Shown here: one piece after another, positions 33,008 through 45,600 of the stretch
Layout: each line of letters starts with the position of its first letter
Numbering within the stretch: the first letter of the stretch is position 1
Assembly: GCA_964034945.1 (NCBI GenBank)
Contig: OZ035962.1
Span: 106,278,034 to 106,342,033, forward strand
Source: Chrysopilus asiliformis
Taxonomy: Eukaryota > Arthropoda > Insecta > Diptera > Rhagionidae
Direction of reading: 5' to 3'
Length of the DNA stretch: 64,000 nucleotides
The notes under the pieces: generated by a model
The model's database searches: none
Seen by the model: only the letters and a program-made list of their open reading frames with translations
What the model was told of the DNA's origin: nothing
Made by a program: the position numbers and the translations under genes

Positions 33008-33524
33008 ACCCGTATGGTGAAACCAAAGGGTATATTAAATTTGCCTTACCGTTTGTGACGCCAAGATCCCGTCAATTACATGCTAAATAAAGTTGAATTT
33101 AGCATGTCCGTCCGTCTGTCTGTCTGTCCGTCCGTCTGTCTGTCCGTCTGTCCGTCCGTCCGTCTGTGGCGCGAATTGCGGGCGCACGGATTGAGTTAGA
33201 GACTTGAAATTTTACGCAGATTCGTTTTTCGTAAAATGCAAAACTAAGTTCGTTAATAGGCAAAAATGGACCATTAGGGGGGATACCCCGCATTCGAATG
33301 AACAAGTTTTTTTGCAAATATCTCAAAAACGGTGCATCTGATCAAAAAAGTCCAAGAACAAAAGTTATTTAGGATATGATTCTACATAAAACTCCCATAC
33401 ATCAAAATCCGATTGGAATAAATTTCAAAAAATCTTTTTGAAAAGTTTGACTTCAAAGTGGAATTTTGATACAACTGTTCGCCGTTGACTTAAACTTCGA
33501 ACAATGTCATATCACCATACGGGT
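33008..33524 (-). mobile_element. TIR-bounded repeat family A, copy 2 (inverted)
   Basis: Starts ACCCGTATGGTGA and ends TCACCATACGGGT, the same 13-bp inverted ends as copy 1 at 5816-6356. Shared blocks appear as reverse complements: the TACCGTTTGTGACGCCAAGA block, the GTCC/GTCT tract at about 33108-33168, GGGCGCACGGATTGAG, AATGGACCATTAGGGG and CTCCCATACATCAAAATCCG. The length is 517 bp against 541 for copy 1 and many substitutions separate them. The minus open frame at 33099-33326 is the translated repeat. Confidence 0.7.
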
Positions 33525-36500
33525 GTTCAATAATTACTAGTTACAATTCGCTTAGCGCCGCATTCTGTTTAAAAAATTTTGCCTGCACTAATTTCTTAAA
33601 TCATTTTCCTTAATTTTCGTCCAAATAAAGATTAATTTTCTCTAAAATTTAGAATTTTGTTATTTCGTTGATGTCCCGCATGAACCATCCAACCCCCACA
33701 TCCATCCATCCACCTCCATGCTCATCTTGTCCCGAATTGACCCAAAAAAATATGGTCACTTTAATCATAGCCTACTTAAAGAAAGTTTAGATGCATAATT
33801 TTTGTTAAAATCAATTTTTTTTATATAAAACGACTTTTTATTTATAGTCTTAAAATTTTAAAATGTAACAGCTACTATAGCTTAACAAATTTTGTACTCT
33901 TTATAATTAGGGTATTAGCAACACAAAAAATTAAAAACTTTTGTGAATTTCATAACAAAAAAAAATGGTAAACATCCTTGAATTATGTGATATTCTTAAA
34001 ACATCTATAAAATTGTTTTGTACACTCAACACACTTGCATACAGAAATAATTTCTATTGTAAAATTAGTATATTTATTGTTGTATGATTCTACGAATAAC
34101 GCTTTCCGTTTTCCACTTGATTTTATTCCACAACTTTTCATAAGAAATGAAAATTAGACGATGTTCTCCCATTCGAAATTTACCTAGAATCATATAAATT
34201 TTCTCAAGTTTTTTGCTGATTACTTAAAATCTCTTTTTGTTGCTAAGGGGGAAGAGGCGGGAGTAACAGAAAGAACCGGAGCGAACCAAATGCGATGCCA
34301 AGTTGTTGTGCAAACATGAATTTGCATTTACTCGTATGTACGTTTGTTAAGCTGTACACATGGAAAGCTGAAGGACTACCGACTACCAGAATCTATACAT
34401 AAAAGCGGCGGTATGAAGTTCTAGCGTAAATCATATTCATTTTAAAACCCGCGGGGCTGTGTTCATTATTCGTCCACCAAAAAAAGGAAAAAAAAATGTT
34501 AAAAAGGCTCCTTCTTCTGTAAAAGAACCAATTCGCCAGACAAAAATGAAGTGAAAGCCCTCGTACGGGTGGAAGACACAACACACACATATCATTTCTC
34601 CCCATCCACCTATAGTTTCGTCCGTATATATAATTTTACCCTAAATACGTACTGCACAACGTTGAAGGATATCCAACTCCAAAATCAAACCGAGGCGAAC
34701 CAACTTCAAAAGTCTCTCAAGTCCTAACAACCCAAGCAAGGACTCACACTACCCCCAAAGCCGGAGCTCTTGTCCCTTTTCTTTTTATTCTAAGCAGTCA
34801 AAGTGGAATATCCCGTAGAAAAAGGATGTGTAAGGACGAGATATACGTAGAAAAATCATCTTAAGGAGACTATACGGAATGGAGAAATTAAGAAAATGCT
34901 TAAAAAACAAAGCCAAGTGAGGCGTACGAAGGAACGAGAACGAAATGAGGCAAGTGGGCTTCAGGATGGTGGACGGCAGAGACGTTGAGTTCGGAGTCCA
35001 ATACAATAACGATGACGACGGATAAACGGCAATGTTGGGTGGAAAGTAAATCAGGCGATGATGAGGGGGGACCGAGGAGCAAGCACATAAGTCACCGGCA
35101 AAGGACCTGCTCACGTTGATTTCTTAAGATGAGACTGTTCTGACTGTTTTCTGGATGTGGCTGCAAGGGTACAGGGGTGGACTCTATTTAAAATGAAAAA
35201 AACGCCAAGAAAAACATCACCGCGTAGGGGTTAAGAAATTGGAATGGTGAAGAGATTAAGATGAAGGGAAGTCAGAGCGTAGATAAGGATGGATCCCAAG
35301 GAATATGTGTTGCCGCACCGAGAAGAAGAAGAAAAGTACTGTATAAGAAGCCTCTCAGGACAGCAACGATTTTCTATACATTAGACGTAGGACGACAGGA
35401 TTTTAAATGAGTTTGGGATTTTCTTCTTTTTTGTTTCATACTCCATCCATACCCGTACATGCCGGCATTTAGACGCTTCTGCTGCTGCTGCTGCTGCCGA
35501 GCCAGTTCTGTTCAGTTCAGTTGGAGTTCAGTTTAATTCAGTTCAACAAGGGGGTGGTAGTCAACCTCGTCCCAATGCAGTAACCACCTAGGTGTCCTTC
35601 TGGCTATGATTACGGGAATATGCGTCTCCTCGTACATTACCATGTGCCAAGTTTCCAAAGTCCCCACAGCATATCCTGTCTCTGTAAGTCGTTGATGGTT
35701 CTTCCAGAAGAAGGACTACATTGTCCCTGCTCATGTTAATTATTGGGGTGAGTTTTCGAGATAAGAAATTGGCGTCGGCAGCACTCACTCACTGGCGTAA
35801 AAGGTGACCAAGAAATGTACGTAAGACGTTGATGGTCGAGGCGGTAGTGGTAGTAGCGGATGGAATGGCGTGCAGAGTAGAGTGATTGTTGCCACTGATC
35901 GCTATGATGAGCCCAGTGGTGGCAATGATAATGACGATGATGTTGGCTATGATGAAATAGGCAAAATAAAAAAAACGAAATGAAAAAAAACAGGAAAATA
36001 TTCGACAAAGTCGCATGCGCTTCATTTTTCTTTATTATATATGAGTACATGTGTGTACTACGTCTGTTACCATTCCAATTGTTCTTATGTACACTGTTGT
36101 CGGTATAATGAACAAAATAATACCGAATATGTTTTTTTTTCAGTTCCCTCCGTTCGGAATTAAGTATTTGTGACTCTTTCGTCCCTAGCAAAGAAAAAAA
36201 TTCAAGCAGACACTGGATCCCAGAAGAAAGAGATTTTTCTTCCCTGCTAGAATTTTTGAACCAATATTTTCGTTTCTTCCCCGCTATCCTCTTTAAAAAC
36301 TATTTTCAGGCACATTTTCACGCTTTGGTTTATGCACAATTCGGTTTATTAACAAATTTTAAACTTCCAAATACCACTAGATACAATAATGAGTACGAAA
36401 AAAAACTGGGAACAATTTTAGCTTTAAGATTTGAAGCTTTTTCCATCAAGAAGAATATATTCGCGTTTTTGGTCGTTTTTTTTATAAAAAGTCCAGCATT

Positions 36501-38062
36501 TTTTTTATAAAAAGTCCAGCAGTATAATAATACAGCTTCCGGGACCCGGAAGGAACATGCGTGATTTCGAAACTTTTTCCTGCTAATCTGAGTCGTATGC
36601 TTTTTTTAAAGTATTTCTCATATGACAAGACGGATAGAAAGACCAAACTTGAGAGCCTGCAAAAGGCTTAGTTCTACATAAGGCTCTCTGTTCAAGTTTT
36701 ACCTATTAATTTTATGAAATTTCATTCACTTGCATTGCAAGAAAATCGTAATGAAAGTCTTGAATTTCTAAAGAAATTCTATTATATTACAAACCAAAAT
36801 AAATATAAACAGTAATTATTGTAGATTTTGTCAAAATTCATACTTTCACAAAAAAAAGGAAAATCCTTTCAATAGAATTGTATCATGCTAAAAACGAAAA
36901 TTCATAATTATTTAATTTTAAGCTCACACATTTCATGTTTCCATGTTAATTAACCAAGCTGTCTCATTGTTGAGTAAACAAGAGAAAATTTTATCCAATT
37001 TCTTTTTCTAGCATTGAAGAATTTTCTTTGCAGCGGATTTAAGCAGAATTTTCCGACTTTTATCAGTCATCCAGGAGTTAAGCGACACTCTGCAGCCAGC
37101 AACCCAAGAATGAATTCTATTTCTTTTTTAATTCCTTGTTTGCTATTAGGACTCGTTACTGGGTTTACCCTCGTCAGTCATAAAGGCTGAATGTTGGTAT
37201 GGTTAGGTGAGAGATGATTTCATTTTCCACCTTAAGCTTTCCCAAGTACGGCCGCTTAACGTTTTTCATTATGAATGCACCGTCGAAAGTCGGTCTTAAT
37301 GGCAATATTTTAAGAGGGGAATCGAGTTTTCTTGCTAAAAAACGAAATTCTTGCTAAATGTCGGTTCAACTTGACTTTTTGGCATTTTTTTTTTACTTTT
37401 TTGGGTAATGCCAAAATCAAGTGGCACCTGGTCTGGCCCAGACTATTTTGGCGGTATGAAGACTTTTTTCTCCTATCTGTCGAATTTTCATCATTTTTTT
37501 TTTTATTTTTCATTTTTTTGGCCCCTGGAGGGTACCATTTGCAATGCAGAGACGACTGTTAATTCTCGAGGGTCCTCCAAAATTTCTGTTTAGATGTTAA
37601 TTGATGTGATATTCCGTGGTTAATTACGTTGCATTGCACTCTAAGGATTTAAGGAATCTCAGACACAACAAGAGCCACTGATACTTTCATTTAAAGTAAT
37701 GAGCAGAAGATAATTCTTGTGGTGAAAAAGATAAAAATTTTAAATTACAATATGAACATCAACACTTAACAAAAAATGAGAAAAAAAATTTTTCCTTAGT
37801 AATTCCTGCGGTATCATTTTAAGAAACATTTCTCTACACCAAATTAATGTTTCATAAAGATTTTCTTCTCCGCTCAATACACCTGTCTATTTGTATAACG
37901 GAGGGATGAAGGAAAAGTCCTAATGAAATTATTTGTAGTCTATGTTTTAACCGGTTACATCATCAACTCAACTGCCAATATTCGTGAAATTCCGTCTACC
38001 TGTTTTTGAATTTATGGGTAATAAACAAATCAGAATTTGAATTTCAATACCAAACTCCTTAA
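33525..38062. other. No gene recognised; mid-GC centre
   Basis: 34.3-36.2 kb is mid-GC with opposed frames (34785-35114, 35736-36191 and others) and no domain. A 22-bp direct repeat (TTTTTTATAAAAAGTCCAGC words) occurs twice at about 36478-36521. A 28-codon frame at 37924 begins MKLFVVYVL but lacks supporting context. Nothing else is supported. Confidence 0.5.
35479..35549 (+). repeat. (CTG)n followed by GTTCA-type repeat
   Basis: About six CTG units are followed by GAGCCAGTTCTGTTCAGTTC and further TTCAGTT words up to about 35549. Simple-sequence DNA. Confidence 0.75.
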
Positions 38063-38302
38063 CACGTTGGCTACCATGTGAGTCACCGGTGTACACACAC
38101 TATTGTCATTACCGTCAATTTCTCAAGTTCCATGGTTGAGTGCAGTCGCTCGTGCGGTACAAAGGGGTTTTTTTTTTGTGGAGCATGGAGTTCGTTTTTG
38201 TCTGTATTGATCTTGTGTTCACTGGTGACTCACAAAGTACAGAAATGCTTTTTGCGTTTTTTCCCAGCGGAGTAAGCGTATTTTTGGCTGGTAGCCAACG
38301 TG
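38063..38302. mobile_element. piggyBac-type MITE in a TTAA duplication
   Basis: Begins CACGTTGGCTACCA and ends TGGTAGCCAACGTG, with TTAA on both sides (38059-38062 and 38303-38306). A second, subterminal inverted pair is present: GTGAGTCACCGGTG (38078-38091) and CACTGGTGACTCAC (38220-38233). TTAA targets and paired terminal plus internal inverted repeats are typical of piggyBac elements. The 240 bp cannot encode a transposase. Confidence 0.85.
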
Positions 38303-38932
38303 TTAAAAATACCCAAAGAATTAAAAAAAGAAACAATTTAAAAAAGATTTCTTAGACAAACAAACAGACAGACAATACTCTTCTGCTTTACAAAAATCAC
38401 GAAAATATTTTAAATATCCGTGTGTTCAGGTTCTCCTTGAAATTGTTGGCATTTTAGACTATTTAAAAAAATTTCTTTGTTTCATTGATGCAAACTGCTC
38501 TTAACTATTAAAAGTAAATCGCTATATCGTTTTTTGTTGGTTAAAATGAAAAAAAATAAAATCGGCAATTAAATCCATCAAATATTTGGTTAAATATGCA
38601 CAATAGATTTTTGCACCTGGGATATCGAAATAGAAATTCGAATCCGTAAAAAATGACTTCCCCTTTTCAACGAAGATTACTAGAATTTGGTTACGTCACG
38701 GCCTGAAAAGCCAGCTGCCGTAGTTCAATTACAAACAAATATTCAAACGCATTTCTGTCTTCTTTTTTCTATTTAAGATAAAAAGCAGCGGATCAACCCC
38801 ATTGAATGTGAAACAATTGAGCCCAAAGGAATAAGCAGATGAAACCGCCCTATTTTGCATATTACAGCTAGGGATATTGTTGGGATGCTGTGACAACATA
38901 GTATGACCCTGTATCAAATGAGGAAAGGGTTA

Positions 38933-38957
38933 TACGCGTACGCGTACGCATACGCGT
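38933..38957. repeat. Alternating ACGCGT/ACGCAT tract
   Basis: A run of TACGCG-type units is almost purely alternating pyrimidine-purine and CpG-rich in an AT-rich setting. It may adopt Z-form structure. No gene is attached. Confidence 0.7.
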
Positions 38958-38959
38958 TG

Positions 38960-40889
38960 AACGCACGCAGCTTCACGCCAGGACTATGATCTCCGTGTCA
39001 GTGACAAGCTGTTTGGCTTGATGGTATAGCTTCGGACAAGGAATTTTTTAAACAAGACCATTAATTAGTAAATTTTCTTCACCTTTCTTTACGTTTAGGT
39101 ATGACGGTATGTATACGTGAACATTCGTCTCGTTAACACTAGTCACTCGAGCATAACTAAATTATGCTTGATGCACTCCCCCCATCATACCACAAGTCCT
39201 GGTAGTGAGTTGTAGAAACACAATTTATGAGCTTCTGCGGACTAGTTTTAAAAGTTTTGTTTCTTAAACATGCATGAATTTTCCTAATTTCATAATCAAA
39301 ATTGAAATTGTGGGAAACTAAACCAGCAAAAAGGCAACTACGAAATCCGTATACTATCTGAAATAGCACACTGTACTCCGACTCAGACCAAAAATAGTTG
39401 TTTTTACACAAAATTACTAACGAAAAATGGAATAAAAAAAATACAAGAAAATGTATAAGGAAAATGGAAAAGTCATCCAGGAAACTTTTCGACTAATAAT
39501 CATGTGCATGTAAAACTGAAATTATCATATGGAAATAAATTACACGATCCTAAGCGATGATTTCATATAAAGTCTTAGGACTCGGCTCCGTGTGCCTGGA
39601 GGTTACAGCAACACAAAACGTCCACCAAACTAGGAAATGAGCAAAACGCAAAAAAAAAAACTAAAAATAAAAAAAAAACAGGAAAATAAATTTTGCTCGA
39701 AAGAGCAGTGAAAAAGTTTTCCCAAAGAAAATTTTCATAACTCATTTATATTGTTTTGTCGTAATCTGAAATTAAAATCATTTTCCCTTCATATACCTAC
39801 AGTCGTATAGTACACAAAATTTTCGTTTGACTTGGCAAGAGTATGTGAAGGAGGGCGCATGCATATTCAAATAAAAATAAAATTAGGCAAGCAACTGCCA
39901 TCTCAAACCACATATTTGCCATCAAACATATTGCCACCATCGAAAAGTTTTGTGAACCCACCGCCAAAAATTACGCCAGGTTGATATCTTTAAGGATTCA
40001 TGTTAGATGGGGTGGCTTCGACTTAAAGCTAGCAGCGATATTTGGTGTGGAGTAGTGGACGAAATCCGCATGGCTGTAAAACTATTACGTGATTCTGATT
40101 GAATAGACAACATGCATATTTATGTCCCTAATTATCGAAAAAATTATACAATATTTTTTTCAGCTTTATTTGATTCGATTTTATTTGAACAGAGAGTATT
40201 ATTACTCCCTAATGGGCTACACTTGCTTTGGTTTCAAGCGAATATTACGATATTTTAATAATTTTTTTATATTTGCTTTTGTTATTGTTATCAACCCCTT
40301 CTTAGCAGTGATTTGCACGAACAGACACACGGTGGTTAGCAACGGAAACATATTTTTTCTTTAAATTTTCAATCAGAATGGGTGATATTCACCTTCCTGT
40401 TCCCTTGATAACACACAATTGCACTAACGAATTTTCTTGGAATTAATTCCGGGAATGTTAAATGATGATGGAGTTATGCATATAAAATATACAGATTGAA
40501 ATCAATTTTTTATGAAATTTTGTTTATTTAAAGATTTTTTAAGTACAAAAAGATTTAGATAATGTTATAAATTAAGAATCTGTTAAACTCTTTCGAGGAC
40601 AATTCAAACAATCTTCCGCAAAATCAAATTCATCAAAAATAAAGGCATTTAATTTTGTTGTTGATGGATTTCACTTGTAAAATTATGAATTTGATTAGCA
40701 AAATTGGCGCTGAGAGCGAGGTCAGATGTCTCTAAAGTATTTGCAAGCGATTTTCATGAACATATTTTTAAAAATTTAAGGCGTATTTAAACCAAATGTT
40801 AATATTAGTACCAGGAAGACCGAGCCATGCCCAATATTCTACATTCTACTTTTGCTGATCACATCACATTATCTTTACAGAGCTATTCC
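38960..40889. other. No gene recognised
   Basis: AT-rich spacer. Short frames (39157-39411, 40122-40364) have no supported function. Confidence 0.5.
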
Positions 40890-41296
40890 AGAGTTTTTAA
40901 ATTCCCGACCTAGAAAGGTAGAACTATAACTAACGCGCGATAACAAAATTTCATAGAAATCGGTTGAGTGGTTATTGAGTAATCGCTGTCACCGATTTTT
41001 GAAACGTTGTTTTGAGACACCAGGTGAGGGTTATCGAGGGGAGCGAAAAGTCAGGTTTATAGTGGAAAAATCGAAAGCCCATAGCCCCTTTAGTAATACT
41101 GTAAAGTTTCATTAAGATCGGACCACCCAATTCGAAGATACCAGGCGAGGGGTATCGAAGGGGAATTTTCTCAGAGGTGAGACCTTGTCCCCGAAAATCC
41201 CTAACCCCCAAGTTTGGTGAAAATCGTTAGGCGGGTTTTCGAGATCGTTTGTGCAGACAGACAGACAGACAGGCATTCCTCGTATTATATTATAGG
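40890..41296 (+). mobile_element. GACA-tailed dispersed repeat, LINE/SINE-like 3' end
   Basis: Contains ATTTCATAGAAATCGGTTGA and TTCATTAAGATCGGACCACC blocks, a twofold internal repetition around 'CCAGGYGAGGGKTATCGARG', a GGTGAAAATCGTTAGGCGGG block, a short GACA tract (41254-41271) and an end reading ATTATATTATAGGATA. This layout matches the repeat at 17895-18266, although the sequence differs. No coding capacity. Confidence 0.6.
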
Positions 41297-44200
41297 ATAT
41301 TCCCCTATCTTCTGACCCCCTTGCCAGTTGTTTCCTGGCCCACTGAATTAATTTTGATCCGCTTTCGCCATTTTGTAGGTTGTTCGAAAGGAAAGCATTT
41401 CGGAAAGCAAAATCGACCCTGCTCCTGACTTTTAAAGTGCTACTTCCTGAACCTCTGAAGGGTTGTAAAGCTAATATATATAACAGGTTATCCATAAAAT
41501 TCGTTTCGACTTTTTTTGTCCTTCTCAGATTTCCCCTCCTCCTCTCGTTGAACTTTTTCGCCATTTTTTGTATGAAGTTTAATACCGCCTCACACTATCG
41601 CAACCCCACTTCCCTCAAAAAGTGTGACAGACTTAACGGACAGCTTCTAAATCTACCGGATCGAAATGTGATACCTGATACCGCTAACATTGATTCTGAC
41701 CCAAAACTACGTTCTCAATGCTTATGACATCATTAAAAACTTCACTAATTTAATAAAAGTGTAAACCGAAAGACTTTTTGCTTCGTTAAATGCATTCAAC
41801 GACCATCTTAAGCTTACGTTAAGTCAGTTCCCTGGTGTACAGTAGAAACGCGCACATTATCCCTTTCTCTACCATTAATTAAAATATTTATAGTCCTCAG
41901 TCATCAAATAAACATTCATCTATCCACCCAGCCGTCCATTCATCCCACGAAACGTGCCAAGAACGGCTAAAAGGTAAAAAAAAACGAAAAGTAATCGCAA
42001 CGTCCTGTTCGGTTTAATTAAACTTTTATAGGTGAGTACATCGGACATCCTTGTTCGAGAGAGCTTTAAGAGTCCCGATCCGATACCAGTGTTTAAATGT
42101 ACCGCGACACTACGGACTCTGCCAAGAATATGAAAGATTGCCCACGATGTCATGTTGCTGCCGGCTGTGGATGAAGAAGGGTGAGAGCTGCTGTTGTTGC
42201 TGGTGAAAGGGTTTTTTTTTCGTTAATGGCCCTCGTGTCGTGTGTAAATTAATAAAATTGAAGAAAGCGGGAGGATAATTAGACATGCAAACATCGACAT
42301 CCGACTCAACTCAAGTTGAGAACTTCTGCTAAGGACGAATGTATCATGGGTCATTGTAGGACGACAGATGACCAATTGACCAATATCGGAGCAGCGATAC
42401 TACTTCATCCCATGGTGTTCGTTTGTTTAAGTTTATTTATGTATTTTCCTCACTCCCAATTAGTTGAAAGTGTTGTTTACCCATCCGTTTAGAGGACACC
42501 ATTTTCATGTAAAACAATGGCAATTCATTACACCATCGATATTGATATCACGTTCGAAACCTGAAAAATATTAATTTAATTCCCAACGTGCTACCGAAAA
42601 CAGTAATAATACCTAATACTTATTTGCTTCTATTGAATATGCGGGAACTCCATCGGTAATTTATTATAATTAGTTTGCTTATCTATTATATAAATCGACC
42701 TGGGAAAAATAAATAATTATATCTGATGGAAATATCAATTATTATTTTTTTTTTCAAATAAAAACAAAACATACACGCATATTAAAAATGTATGTACATA
42801 AAATTAATTAATAGATGTTATTTCTGAGGAAGATCAAGAAGAACGAATTAAACTTCTAAAAATTTATACTCTGTTTTTAGACGCTGTCATTAATTTAGGT
42901 TTCGCGAAGTCGCGAAGAAACGCCAATGTTAGGAGGCGAAAATTAGCATGACGTATGTTAAAGACCTCCCTTGGGATATCTAGAAACAGCCATAACACAC
43001 GTATGTTAGATTTTTTCTTGATTTTTCATGTAGAATTTTCGCAATTTTCTAAAGGAATTTTTGTTTTTTTTTTTAATGCATACTGCTTGAACCCCCTCTT
43101 CATGAATAAGTATTTTTAAACGATACTACTTCGCTTTACCCAAATTTTTAATTATATCATACTCTTCTATTTCTAAGCGTCAGATCTCTTTGCAGAAATT
43201 CCTTGTGCTTAAAAATTCCTGCGAATTTAAAGGTTTCTAAAATCGAAAATCGATTCAAAAAAATTGCAAATGCATTTTTTATTGAAAAAATTCACACACA
43301 AAAACTCAGTTACCCTGGTTGAGTCGCGCCTGATGATGAAATTCTGCAGCTTCAAGCCTAGAAAACGATTTCGCAACTTTATAAAATCAAATTATAGTAA
43401 AATAATCTAAATACAAGTATAAAACTCTCAAAATATATCTTGTCGCATGGAAAATTTTTCAGTATGAAATGAATCCCTCAAATTAAGTGTTAAATCATTA
43501 TCTATCCGCCCCTCTCATCATTCAGATCTTGTTCCAAAATTATTTATTTGCCCTACGTGCCACATTTACAAAACTCACATATCCCTTAATTTCCTAGAAT
43601 CCAGAAAATCACGCACGCAACCCTAACCACTCAATTCTGTTACAATATAAAACAGACTTCTTTTATTTTTTTTTTCACTTCCACCTTAAAGTTTTCAGTA
43701 CAGACTCGTTCGTCCTTGAGTACTCGAAACGAACAGATCCTTCTTTTAGTATGAATATTGTACTCGTAATGTGTTACAAAAAGCAAAAAAAAAAGTTGTT
43801 CTCCATCTCCCATGTGGGAAAATACGATTTCTTCACTTGTGGCAAAAACTATATGAACGACAAGGTGGCTACGGATGACAAGGCAATCGACCAGAAAGAT
43901 GAGATCCTCCCTCAGCGCTCTTCTGTATTGGCACCAAGGGTGTGTTTATTCACAAGCAGAGCTAATTCAATTTAAATTTCCGAAATTGTGGAAAAAGTTT
44001 GCAACCCCTCTTGTGAATTGGGTGCATATGTTGATATGAGCAAATCCTCGTATCTTCGAAAAGGGAGAGAAACCCATCATCATCATTGGTATGTGGGCGC
44101 GTGTGATGAGCAGGAAATTACAACTCAATTGACGAAGATTTAAGGATTATGTATGTCTATATAAATTGAAGACTCAGACTAAAGATATGCGATGAAATTC

Positions 44201-45458
44201 TCAAGTCGAAAAGTTTAAAAGTTTCAATAAAGTCTTACAATTTTCTTTCAAGACAGTTCTATACTCATTCCACGACTTTATTATATTTTGCTGTTGCTGC
44301 GGCTTCGTCTTTTGCGTATTACGTAGTCGCCTTAGGAAAAAAAAAACCTAAGAAGAATGCATTAATATAGAAAATTGTAACTTTGAAAATGTTTTTGCAC
44401 TTCATCTCTGAATTAAATCAAGAGATAAAAAAACAATTTCCAAAACAATCATTTTTGATCCTACTCTGCCTATGCTGTTGTAGGGTTGCAATAACTTATA
44501 AATGTTAAAAGCCATTAAATGTTTTGCAATTCATATAAAACTGTAGACGAAGAAAATTGTACTGAAATCTCACACTCTTCTCCCCCGCCGCTTTCCCTTT
44601 TGTAAACTAGAAGAAGAATTTTGTAGGAAAAAATATTTTATTAATAAACCCGAATTCTTAAAAGCAAACTCTAACATAATTTTCGAAAATCGTTTGCCAA
44701 AAATCCACATGAAAAACTCCTCATTTGAGAAAATATCCTTTTTTTTGCAACTCGATTTAAAGATTATTTTGACAAAAAAAAGTTTATTTCTGCCCTTTTC
44801 TTCCTTGCTGCTGCCAGTATGTCTGGGAAGGATTCTGGAAACTAAGGGAGTTTAGTAAAGCGCGAGTTATTCACCATTTAATTGCTTTTCCACATGAAGT
44901 CAACTGCAAGTCACGATGAGAGGATCCTATCATTACTTTTGGCGGGTTACCAGCAGGCAGAACACCCCCGATTTTCAGACTCATTCAATTCGGTCCGTTT
45001 ACGTTCGACGGCGATAGTGGTGACTGGCGGTAATTATTTCCAGGAATTCAACAAAATCGTTTTCATGGGCCATCTGATAAGTCGTCGTTTCGTTTTTCCG
45101 AAAATTACTCCAGGCAGCCTTTAGCACTTTCACTCTACAAATATGTTGGCACTTTAATACCATTCTCCGACAATGACTACATACCATTGAATAAAGTAAT
45201 TTAATTTGCAAATTTGAAAAGTTTCTTGCTGATTCGCTATGCAGAATTGAAACCGAAACCCATTTTTACGCAATGATAACTTCGAATTTGGCCTACAATA
45301 ATGTTGAGCGTTTAAAGTGTCATAAGAATGAGTTCAAGTTTGTTAAATGACGTTGCATATAAAATAACTCTGACTTACCTAAAAACCCCCTTTTCAATCG
45401 CAGACGGAAAATTATTGTAAAATTAGCCGAATAAAGTGAAATAGATTTTATTTCCTTA
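41297..45458. other. No gene recognised
   Basis: A frame of 115 codons at 41380-41727 and the opposing 150-codon frame, which ends in the repeat, have no domain. A CAGTAGAAACGCGCACATTA word at 41839 resembles a pogo-like end but has no partner. 41.8-42.5 and 43.5-44.1 kb are mid-GC. The frame at 43751-43975 is lysine-rich and unsupported. Confidence 0.5.
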
Positions 45459-45600
45459 ACACATTGACTGCCATTTACTAAGTTTCATGAGGGGCACCGG
45501 CTATAATTTTCGATAGCCAGATCTACATTTCACGTGTCAGGCCCGTAGCCTGGGAAGGAGGGCTTGTATGCTGAAGCCCCCCCCCCCCACCCGACCGACA
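45459..45600. mobile_element. Solo piggyBac-like end and adjacent GGCCCGTAGCCTGG end
   Basis: TTAACACATTGACTGCCAT (from 45459) resembles the TTAA-CACGTTGGCTACCA end of the MITE at 38063, but no partner end is found. About 80 bp on, AGGCCCGTAGCCTGGGAAGG is followed by a run of about 13 C (45581-45593), resembling the end of another dispersed family. Both are fragments. Confidence 0.4.

Noticed and set aside
37924..38010. 28-codon frame starting MKLFVVYVL
   Set aside because: Weak signal-peptide character with no TATA box, splice sites or poly(A) signal.
41112..41564. 150-codon minus-strand frame
   Set aside because: Half of it lies in the GACA-tailed repeat and the rest is shadowed by a plus-strand frame.
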